DNA of 35,339 nucleotides from Alphaproteobacteria bacterium (lineage in GTDB: Bacteria > Pseudomonadota > Alphaproteobacteria > RS24), in assembly GCA_022428185.1 (NCBI GenBank), contig JAKMCZ010000201.1, positions 1-35,339 on the forward strand. Direction: 5' to 3'. Of this stretch, positions 14,288-20,774 are shown in pieces. The translations under genes and the position numbers were made by a program. The notes below the pieces were generated by a model. It saw nothing but the letters and a program-made list of their open reading frames with translations, was not told the DNA's origin and did not search any database. The first letter of the stretch is position 1. Each line of letters starts with the position of its first letter.

Positions 14288-16246
14288 TTAAGAGGCTTTT
14301 TGATCGCCATCACCTTCATTATCGCCATCATCGGCGCTTTCGGTATCGCTATCGGCAACTTCTTCAAACTCTGCATCAACCACATTGCCATCATCGCCGC
14401 CTGCGCCATCATTGGCCGCATCATTAGCGGCGGTCTCAGCCTGTTGTGCCTGATAAACCGCCTCGCCGATTTTCATTGCCGCTTGCGACAGGGCTTGCGC
14501 CTTCTCATTGATGGCGGTCATATCCTCGCCCTCAAGCGCGGTTTTCAGCTCGCCAATCGCTGCCTCGGCGGCGTCCTTATCGGCTGCTTCAATCTTGTCT
14601 TCATTATCGGCAATCGATTTTTCAGTGGCGTGAATAAGCCCTTCGGCATTATTGCGCGCCTCGACCTGCTCGCGGCGTTCTTTATCAGCCGTTGCATTGG
14701 CCTCGGCATCTTTGACCATTTGCTCGATATCGTCATCTGACAATCCGCCTGAGGCCTCGATGCGAATGGCTTGCTCTTTGCCCGTTGCCTTATCGGCAGC
14801 CGACACATTGACCAGCCCGTTAGCGTCAATATCGAACGTAACTTCGATTTGCGGCACGCCGCGCGGTGCCGGCGGGATACCCTCCAAATTGAACTGACCG
14901 AGATTTTTATTATCTGCGGCCATTTCGCGTTCGCCTTGATAAACGGCGATGGTCACGGCCGATTGATTGTCGTCAGCGGTTGAGAAAACTTGGCTCTTCT
15001 TGGTCGGGATGGTGGTGTTGCGGTCAATCAATCGGGTAAATACACCGCCCAGCGTTTCAATGCCCAACGATAAAGGCGTGACGTCCAAAAGCAGCACATC
15101 TTTAACATCGCCTTGTAAGACACCGGCTTGAATTGCCGCGCCCATGGCGACAACCTCATCGGGATTGACGCTCATATTCGGCTCTTTGCCAAACACGTCT
15201 TTAACGAATTCGCGAATGCGCGGCATGCGGGTTTGTCCGCCGACCAGCACCACTTCGTCAATTTCAGATAGCGACACACCGGCATCTTTCACCGCCGCTT
15301 CGCATGGCGTGCGGGTGCGCTGCACCAGACTTTCCACCAGTCCCTCAAAAGCCGCTTTGGTCAATTTCAAATTCAAATGTTTCGGCCCGCTGGCATCAGC
15401 CGTAATAAACGGCAGATTGACCTCGGTTTGAGCGGCTGACGATAATTCGATTTTGGCCTTTTCCGCCGCCTCTTTCAGGCGTTGCAAGGCCACTTTATCG
15501 CCGCGCAAATCAATGCCGCTGTCTTTTTCAAATTCATCAGCCAAATGCTCAACCAATGCCATATCGAAATCTTCGCCACCCAAAAACGTGTCGCCATTGG
15601 TTGATTTGACTTCAAACACGCCATCGCCGATTTCCAGAATGGACACGTCAAATGTGCCGCCGCCCAAATCGTAAACCGCAATAGTTTGACCTTCATTTTT
15701 ATCCAGCCCATAGGCCAGCGATGCTGCCGTTGGCTCATTGATGATGCGCAGAACTTCAAGACCGGCAATTTTGCCAGCATCTTTGGTTGCTTGGCGTTGC
15801 GCATCATTAAAATAGGCGGGCACGGTGATGACCGCTTGAGTGACGCTTTCGCCCAGATAATCTTCGGCGGTTTCCTTCATTTTTTGCAAAATAAAGGCCG
15901 AGACTTGCGACGGTGAGTATTTTTCGCCATTGGCCTCGACCCAGGCATCGCCGCCATCGGAGGCAATAATTTCAAACGGCACCATTTCTTTGTCTTTTTG
16001 TGTTGCCGCATCGTCAAAACGCCGCCCGATAAGCCGCTTAATGGCAAATAGCGTATTTAGCGGATTGGTGACCGCTTGGCGTTTGGCCGGTTGACCGGTT
16101 AGGCGCTCGCCATCTTCGCTAAAGCCAACCATTGAAGGCGTGGTGCGCGCGCCCTCGGCGTTTTCAATCACCCGCGCGCTGCTGCCATCCATTACCGAGA
16201 CACAGCTATTGGTGGTGCCCAAATCAATTCCAATTACTTTGCCCAT
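14288..16246 (-). CDS. dnaK: Molecular chaperone DnaK (Hsp70)
   Basis: DnaK is the ATP-driven Hsp70 chaperone that works with DnaJ and GrpE. The ATG at 16246 (MGKVIGIDLGTTNSCV) is preceded by AGGAG with 8 bases spacing; a GTG three codons earlier overlaps that site and is rejected. The product has 652 residues: nucleotide-binding domain to about 380 (IDLGTTNSCV, VYDLGGGTFDVS, VLVGGQTRMP), interdomain linker DVLLLDVTPLSLG, substrate-binding domain, helical lid. The usual terminal DAEFEEV is followed here by about 23 extra, mostly acidic residues ending DGDQKAS. An RpoH-type promoter lies in the 101-base gap after grpE. Confidence 0.98.
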   Translation of the reverse strand: MGKVIGIDLGTTNSCVSVMDGSSARVIENAEGARTTPSMVGFSEDGERLTGQPAKRQAVTNPLNTLFAIKRLIGRRFDDAATQKDKEMVPFEIIASDGGDAWVEANGEKYSPSQVSAFILQKMKETAEDYLGESVTQAVITVPAYFNDAQRQATKDAGKIAGLEVLRIINEPTAASLAYGLDKNEGQTIAVYDLGGGTFDVSILEIGDGVFEVKSTNGDTFLGGEDFDMALVEHLADEFEKDSGIDLRGDKVALQRLKEAAEKAKIELSSAAQTEVNLPFITADASGPKHLNLKLTKAAFEGLVESLVQRTRTPCEAAVKDAGVSLSEIDEVVLVGGQTRMPRIREFVKDVFGKEPNMSVNPDEVVAMGAAIQAGVLQGDVKDVLLLDVTPLSLGIETLGGVFTRLIDRNTTIPTKKSQVFSTADDNQSAVTIAVYQGEREMAADNKNLGQFNLEGIPPAPRGVPQIEVTFDIDANGLVNVSAADKATGKEQAIRIEASGGLSDDDIEQMVKDAEANATADKERREQVEARNNAEGLIHATEKSIADNEDKIEAADKDAAEAAIGELKTALEGEDMTAINEKAQALSQAAMKIGEAVYQAQQAETAANDAANDGAGGDDGNVVDAEFEEVADSDTESADDGDNEGDGDQKAS

Positions 16247-16298
16247 AACGGTCACTCCTGTTGAGCCGGCCCTTTCGACCGGTTTTCATATTCTGCGG

Positions 16299-16330
16299 CT
16301 GATATAGGAAGCGGTATGCCGCCCTACAAG
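16299..16330 (-). promoter_or_regulatory. RpoH (sigma32)-type heat-shock promoter of dnaK
   Basis: On the minus strand, CTTG (16327-16330) is followed after 18 bases by CCTATATCAG (16299-16308). This matches the alphaproteobacterial heat-shock promoter pattern described for Agrobacterium and relatives, CTTG-N(17-18)-CYTATNTNNG, at every defined position. It sits in the grpE-dnaK gap, 52 bases upstream of the dnaK ATG, and would drive dnaK-dnaJ and perhaps dapB-gpmA on heat stress. Confidence 0.72.
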
Positions 16331-16347
16331 CCCCGTTGTCATTAATT

Positions 16348-16962
16348 TCAATCTTTGGCAATGCCGACTTTGGCCGGACGCAAAAGCCGTTCTTCCATCA
16401 TATAGCCGGTTTCTATAATTTCGATGATGGTGCCGTTTTCTTGCCCGGTGCCGGGCGCTTCAAACATCGCTTCATGCATGTTCGGGTCAAATTTTTCGCC
16501 CATTGGGACAAGCGGCGTTACCTTATGGCGCGCCAAAGCGGCCAGTAAATCACGCTCAGTGGCGGCAACACCGTCGAGCAGGCCGCGCATCGCATCTTGC
16601 GTGTCTTGAGTGTTTTGCTCGTCGCCCTTTTCGCCATCTTGCTGGTTAATGTCTTGCATGGCTTTGAGCGCGCGCTGCAAATTATCGGCGACGCCCAACA
16701 TATCGCGGGCAAAGCTCATGGCACCGAATTTAAGCGCTTCGCCGCGATCGCGTTCAGCGCGCTTGCGGGTGTTTTCAAGTTCAGCCAGCGTTCTTAAAAG
16801 CTGGTCATTAAGCTCGGCCACGCGGTCTTCAGGGCTTGGCGCGGCGGCTTCTTCAGCCTCGACTTCAGCCTCAGTTTCAGTCTCAGTCTCTATATCTGCA
16901 TCTTCGCCCGCTTCGGCAGCGATAACTGTCTCGTCTTCTTCGGGTTTGTCATCTTGGCGCAT
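16348..16962 (-). CDS. grpE: Nucleotide exchange factor GrpE
   Basis: GrpE releases ADP from DnaK. The 204-residue protein has a long acidic head (about residues 1-48) with a Glu-Thr repeat, a coiled-coil helix (ELNDQLLRTLAELENTRKRAERD at about 50-72), and the beta-rich head with GEKFDPNMHEAMFEAP and the terminal LLRPAKVGIAKD. The helical core holds an Asp/Gln-rich insertion (NQQDGEKGDEQNTQDTQD) in the loop after LQRALKAM. The ATG at 16962 is preceded by GAGAGG. It stands between hrcA and dnaK, each separated by just over 100 bases with its own candidate promoter. Confidence 0.96.
   Translation of the reverse strand: MRQDDKPEEDETVIAAEAGEDADIETETETEAEVEAEEAAAPSPEDRVAELNDQLLRTLAELENTRKRAERDRGEALKFGAMSFARDMLGVADNLQRALKAMQDINQQDGEKGDEQNTQDTQDAMRGLLDGVAATERDLLAALARHKVTPLVPMGEKFDPNMHEAMFEAPGTGQENGTIIEIIETGYMMEERLLRPAKVGIAKD
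16849..16893 (-). repeat. GAGACT-type hexamer repeat in grpE
   Basis: On the minus strand the DNA reads GAGACTGAGACTGAAACTGAGGCTGAAG..., six-base units coding for alternating Glu and Thr/Ala/Val. It lies in the disordered acidic head of GrpE, where length variation is unlikely to affect the chaperone core. Confidence 0.65.
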
Positions 16963-16989
16963 TTAAAAGCCTCTCGCTTATAGGTGACG

Positions 16990-17021
16990 CTTAGTTAGGG
17001 TGCGCGCGCCAGAAAATCAAG
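16990..17021 (-). promoter_or_regulatory. RpoH-type promoter upstream of grpE
   Basis: On the minus strand CTTG (17018-17021) is followed, again after exactly 18 bases, by CCTAACTAAG (16990-16999), which fits CYTATNTNNG except for one base (A for T at the fifth position). It lies 27 bases before the grpE ATG. The repeat of the same geometry as the dnaK promoter in the correct place supports a real heat-shock promoter. Confidence 0.55.
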
Positions 17022-17036
17022 CGGGCAAATCTGGCA

Positions 17037-17060
17037 CTCAAAATGGGTTCTCAAAATGGG
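17037..17060. repeat. Two tandem copies of an 11-base sequence, 13-base period
   Basis: CTCAAAATGGG occurs at 17037-17047 and again at 17050-17060 in the gap between hrcA and grpE, just upstream of the candidate grpE promoter. It may be a binding site pair or a chance duplication. No other copy was noticed in the window. Confidence 0.6.
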
Positions 17061-17091
17061 GTGAAGGACGGATTGAAAACCAGGCGGAAAA

Positions 17092-18162
17092 TCAGCCTTT
17101 GCGATGCGATAAAATATTGGTGACCAGCTTGGCCGTATGGTCAACCATGGGCACCAGCCGCGCATAATCGGCGCGGGTCGGGGCAATCACGCCGACCACG
17201 CCAACCAGCGAGCGGGTATCATCTTGATACGGGCCGATGATGAGCGATGAGCCCGAAAGTGAAAAAAGCGGCGTTTGGGCCCCGATAAAAATCTTCACCC
17301 CATTGCCGGTTTCAGCCTCCGATAACAGGGCGACCAATTCTTTTTGGCGGTCGAGGTCGGCAAATAAATGGCGCACGCGCTGCAAATCTTCCATTGCCTC
17401 AACATCGTTCAATAAATGGTCGCGGCCATGCACAATCAGTGATTTGGCGACCATATCGCTATTGCTGCCGGCGCGTTCGGCATTATCACGAATGAGCCCA
17501 CGGGTTATTAAGTCAGCGGTCATCTGCCCTAATGCGCCCTCCAGCCGCGCGCTTTCGGCCTCGCTGTCGCGGCGCAATTCGCCCAATGTGCGCCCGCGCA
17601 ACCGATGGTTCAAATAATTGCCGGCCTCAATCAGCTTTTGCGGGGCGAGACCCGGCGGGCGCGGGATAAGCCGGTTTTCCACCTGATTGGTATCATCGAC
17701 CAATATCACCAGAATTTGCTCCTCGGAAATCGCAACAAATTCAATATGTTTAATCGCTCGCTCGGCCAGTGGCGCGACCACCAGACCGGTGCAGGCGCTT
17801 AATCCGGACAGGCCTTCAAGCGCTTGCTTCAGCATGTCTTCCATGCTTTCGCCGCCGCTCAGTTCGGGGGTCATGGCGGCGCGCTCGGCGGCGCTCAAAT
17901 CACCGAATTGCATCATGCCGTCGATAAATAAGCGTAAGCCGCTATCGGTCGGCAGACGACCGGCGGACACATGCGGCGCGTATAAAAGCCCCATCGCCTC
18001 AAGCTCAGCCATAGCCGAGCGAATGCTGGCCGGTGACAGCTTTTCGTTCAGCACATCGGCGAGGTTTTTTGAGCCAATCGGTGCGCCGGTTTCCAAATAG
18101 GTTTCGACAATATGGCCGAAAATGGCGCGGGCGCGGCGGGTCAAATCATCAAGCTCGGTCAT
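17092..18162 (-). CDS. hrcA: Heat-inducible transcription repressor HrcA
   Basis: HrcA is a winged-helix repressor that binds CIRCE inverted repeats, typically before groESL, and responds to GroE availability. The 356-residue product begins with the DNA-binding region (about 1-85: YLETGAPIGSKNL, LSPASIRSAMAELEAMGLL, HVSAGRLPTDSGLRLFID), followed by the GAF-like dimer domain. The C-terminus holds the conserved segment IIGPYQDDTRSLVGVVGVIAPTRADYARL. The ATG at 18162 is the first in frame. It is divergent from rph and upstream of grpE, a standard alphaproteobacterial arrangement. No full CIRCE element is visible in the window, so its targets here are probably elsewhere. Confidence 0.97.
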   Translation of the reverse strand: MTELDDLTRRARAIFGHIVETYLETGAPIGSKNLADVLNEKLSPASIRSAMAELEAMGLLYAPHVSAGRLPTDSGLRLFIDGMMQFGDLSAAERAAMTPELSGGESMEDMLKQALEGLSGLSACTGLVVAPLAERAIKHIEFVAISEEQILVILVDDTNQVENRLIPRPPGLAPQKLIEAGNYLNHRLRGRTLGELRRDSEAESARLEGALGQMTADLITRGLIRDNAERAGSNSDMVAKSLIVHGRDHLLNDVEAMEDLQRVRHLFADLDRQKELVALLSEAETGNGVKIFIGAQTPLFSLSGSSLIIGPYQDDTRSLVGVVGVIAPTRADYARLVPMVDHTAKLVTNILSHRKG

Positions 18163-18217
18163 GCGGCCGAGTTTAGGTGAGGCAGGCGCGCTTGCCCATA
18201 GCTTTATTGCCCGCCTC

Positions 18218-18246
18218 TTGCTCCGATGCGGCTAAGGCGTTAGATA
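18218..18246 (+). promoter_or_regulatory. Weak candidate promoter for rph-rdgB-hemW
   Basis: TTGCTC at 18218-18223 and TAGATA at 18241-18246 are separated by 17 bases, 25 bases before the rph ATG. Only half of the -35 positions match the sigma70 consensus. The spacing and place in the hrcA/rph divergent gap are right, but the match alone is not strong. Confidence 0.27.
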
Positions 18247-18271
18247 AAGGCCGAAAGCGAAAGGATTTGCC

Positions 18272-19009
18272 ATGACCGTCACCCGCCCCTCGGGCCGCGC
18301 CGCCGAAGCCATACGCGCCGTCAGCCTTGAAACCAATGTTTCGAAACATGCCGAAGGCTCGTGCCTCGTCAAGTTTGGCGACACGCATGTTTTGTGCACC
18401 GCCTCTCTGGAAACCCGCGTGCCACCCTGGCTGCGCGGACAAGGGCGCGGTTGGGTAACGGCTGAATATGGCATGTTGCCGCGCGCCACGGGCGAGCGCA
18501 TGCGCCGCGAAGCCAATGCCGGTAAACAATCGGGTCGCACGCAAGAAATCCAGCGGCTTATCGGGCGCTCTTTGCGCGCCGTGGTTAATTTGCAAGCGCT
18601 GGGCGAGAACCAAATTTCGCTCGATTGTGATGTTATTCAGGCTGATGGCGGCACCCGCACCGCGTCGATAACCGGCGCTTGGGTGGCGCTTTATCAATGC
18701 GTCGAGAAAATGAAAACCGACGGGCTTATTTCGACACCGGTGATGGGCGGGGTAATCACCGACCAGCTGGCGGCGTTGTCTTGCGGCATTTACAAAGGTC
18801 TGCCGGTGGCTGATTTGGATTATGACGAAGACAGTGTTGCCGATACGGACGGTAATTTTGTCATGACCGGCAGCGGCAAAATGGTTGAAATTCAAGCCAC
18901 GGCAGAGGGTGCAGCTTTTGAAGAAGCTGAGTTCCAAGCGCTTTTGGGTCTTGCCAAAGCCGGCATTAGCGATTTGGTTGCATTGCAAAAGCACGCGGTC
19001 GGTCTCTGA
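18272..19009 (+). CDS. rph: Ribonuclease PH
   Basis: RNase PH trims the 3' ends of tRNA precursors by phosphorolysis. The 245-residue protein matches the family along its length: RPSGRAAEAIRAVSLE, SCLVKFGDTHVLCTAS, the RGQGRGWVTAEYGMLPRAT segment, RTQEIQRLIGRSLRAVVNL, LDCDVIQADGGTRTASITGA and DLDYDEDSVADTDGNFVMT. The ATG at 18272 follows AAAGGA. Its TGA stop shares a base with the ATG of rdgB (TGATG), indicating coupled translation. Confidence 0.97.
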   Translation: MTVTRPSGRAAEAIRAVSLETNVSKHAEGSCLVKFGDTHVLCTASLETRVPPWLRGQGRGWVTAEYGMLPRATGERMRREANAGKQSGRTQEIQRLIGRSLRAVVNLQALGENQISLDCDVIQADGGTRTASITGAWVALYQCVEKMKTDGLISTPVMGGVITDQLAALSCGIYKGLPVADLDYDEDSVADTDGNFVMTGSGKMVEIQATAEGAAFEEAEFQALLGLAKAGISDLVALQKHAVGL

Positions 19010-19629
19010 TGGCACGGCTTTTCAATGATGAAAAGCTGATTGTCGCCAGCCATAATAAAGGCAAGCTGGTTGAAATAGCCGATTTATTGACGCGGTTTGA
19101 TGTCGAAACCATTGGCGCAGATGAGCTTGGCCTGCCCGAGCCGGAAGAAACCGGCGAGACTTTTATTGCCAATGCCGAATTAAAAGCGCTGGCTTCGGCA
19201 ACCACTGCCGGCCTGCCGGCATTGGCCGATGATAGCGGGTTGGCGGTCGATGCGCTGGACGGCGCGCCCGGTATATATTCGGCGCGCTGGGCGCAAACCG
19301 CCAATGGGCGCGATTTTGATTTCGCCATGCATAAAGTCGAAATGGCGCTGAACCGAAAACCCGACGCGTTGCGCACGGCGCGGTTTATCTGCGCTTTGTC
19401 GCTGGCTTGGCCCGACGGCCATGTTGAAAGTTTTGAGGGCAAGGTCGATGGCACGCTGGTCTGGCCGATGCGCGGCAAGAACGGTTTCGGCTATGATCCG
19501 GTGTTTTTACCCGAAGGCGGCGATTTAACTTTCGGTGAAATGCAACCGGCGGCGAAACACGCCATGTCGCATCGCGCCGATGCGTTTGAGCAATTGGTCG
19601 GCGGCTGTTTTGCCGACCGCATTAAATGA
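19009..19629 (+). CDS. rdgB: Non-canonical purine NTP pyrophosphatase (ITPase/XTPase)
   Basis: RdgB hydrolyses dITP, dXTP and related nucleotides, keeping damaged purines out of DNA and RNA. The 206-residue product shows the family motifs SHNKGKLVEI (about residues 14-23), ETGETFIANAELKA, LADDSGLAVDALDGAPGIYSARW with the catalytic aspartate in ADDSG, GKNGFGYDPVFLPEG and the terminal MSHRADAF. It overlaps rph by one base and hemW by four (ATGA), so the three genes form one operon. A second house-cleaning NTPase, Maf, is at the start of the window. Confidence 0.97.
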   Translation: MARLFNDEKLIVASHNKGKLVEIADLLTRFDVETIGADELGLPEPEETGETFIANAELKALASATTAGLPALADDSGLAVDALDGAPGIYSARWAQTANGRDFDFAMHKVEMALNRKPDALRTARFICALSLAWPDGHVESFEGKVDGTLVWPMRGKNGFGYDPVFLPEGGDLTFGEMQPAAKHAMSHRADAFEQLVGGCFADRIK

Positions 19630-20774
19630 CGACGCATTTGCAAGGACTCGGCGTATATTTGCACTGGCCGTTTTGCACCGCCGTGTGCCCATATTGCGAT
19701 TTCAATGTTTATGCGGCGCATAAGAACAAGGCCAGCGACGCAGACTGGTTGACCGCCTATCGCGCTGAGTTGAGCCACGCCCATAAACTGCGCCCGCACG
19801 GTCAAGTCGAGACGGTGTTTTTCGGTGGCGGCACACCATCTTTAATGCCGGCCAAAATGGTGGCGGCAATTTTGACCCATATTGATGCGCTTTGGGGGTT
19901 GGCGGCGGGGGCTGAAATATCGCTCGAAGCCAATCCGATGAGCGCGCCGCGCCCGCATTTGCAAGAACTGGCGGCGGCGGGCATTACCCGTCTATCTTTG
20001 GGGGTGCAGGCGTTTGACGATTCGGCGTTGAAATTTTTGGGTCGCACGCATAATGCCGATGAGGCGCGCGGCGCATTTTCGGCAGCGCAGGCTATTTTCA
20101 GCTCGGCCTCCTTCGATTTGATTTATGCGCGCCCCGACCAGCGGGTTGAGGAATGGCAAACAGAACTGGACGCGGCTTTGGCTTTGGGGCCGCAGCATAT
20201 GTCGCTTTATCAATTGACGCTGGAACCCGACACGCCGTTTTTTGCGCGCGCGGCGCAAGGCAAGCTTATCCCTCCCGATGAAGATAGTGCGGCGACACTT
20301 TATGAGGTGACGCAAAGCCAATGCGCCGCCGCCGGTCTACCCGCTTATGAGATTTCCAATCACGCCCAAGCAGGCCATGCGTGTCGGCACAATCAGGCGA
20401 TTTGGCAGGGCGGTGATTATGTGGGCATAGGCCCGGGCGCGCACGGTCGGGTAACCATTGACGGGCAAAAACACGCCAGCCTAGCCGAAGCGCAACCGCA
20501 AAATTGGCTGGCTGCTTGCCAAGCTGACGGGCATGGCTGGCAACTGCAAAAGCTGGACGACAAACAAGTGTCGGAAGAGGCGATTATGCTGGGCTTGCGA
20601 TTGGTCGAGGGTCGCCCTTTGCGTGCGCTGGCTGAGGCCGGTTTCACGCCCGATGCGGCGCGGCTGAAGGCGCTGCAAAATGACGGCTTGCTGGTGGCGC
20701 GCGATGATGTGCTGCAAGCCAGTGAAAAGGGGCGGCTTTTGCTCGATTATATTATCGGGCGTTTATTGGCGTAA
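19626..20774 (+). CDS. hemW: Radical SAM heme chaperone HemW (coproporphyrinogen III oxidase-like)
   Basis: The 382-residue protein is a radical-SAM member of the HemN-like group: C17-x3-C21-x2-C24-x-F (FCTAVCPYCDF) is the HemW version of the cluster motif, with VFFGGGTPSL and LEANP following in order. HemW proteins bind heme and insert it into respiratory enzymes, and lack the coproporphyrinogen oxidase activity for which they were once named. The HNxxYW motif of the family is HNQAIW here, with Ile for Tyr. The ATG overlaps the rdgB stop. The last 23 bases overlap the end of the convergent lipoprotein gene. Confidence 0.93.
   Translation: MTTHLQGLGVYLHWPFCTAVCPYCDFNVYAAHKNKASDADWLTAYRAELSHAHKLRPHGQVETVFFGGGTPSLMPAKMVAAILTHIDALWGLAAGAEISLEANPMSAPRPHLQELAAAGITRLSLGVQAFDDSALKFLGRTHNADEARGAFSAAQAIFSSASFDLIYARPDQRVEEWQTELDAALALGPQHMSLYQLTLEPDTPFFARAAQGKLIPPDEDSAATLYEVTQSQCAAAGLPAYEISNHAQAGHACRHNQAIWQGGDYVGIGPGAHGRVTIDGQKHASLAEAQPQNWLAACQADGHGWQLQKLDDKQVSEEAIMLGLRLVEGRPLRALAEAGFTPDAARLKALQNDGLLVARDDVLQASEKGRLLLDYIIGRLLA

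Noticed and set aside
14300..14740. Hydrophobic 146-residue frame opposite the dnaK 3' end
   Set aside because: It is the antisense of an acidic coding region, which yields Ile/Leu-rich frames; no ribosome site and no conserved motif.
16309..16320. GCGGTATGCCGC inverted repeat in the grpE-dnaK gap as an operator
   Set aside because: Only four base pairs per arm and it falls inside the spacer of the RpoH-type promoter; chance in GC-rich DNA is likely.
17031..17039. GAGTGCCAG (minus strand), similar to one half of the HrcA CIRCE operator
   Set aside because: The opposite half-site nine bases away does not match TTAGCACTC, so only half of an inverted repeat exists.
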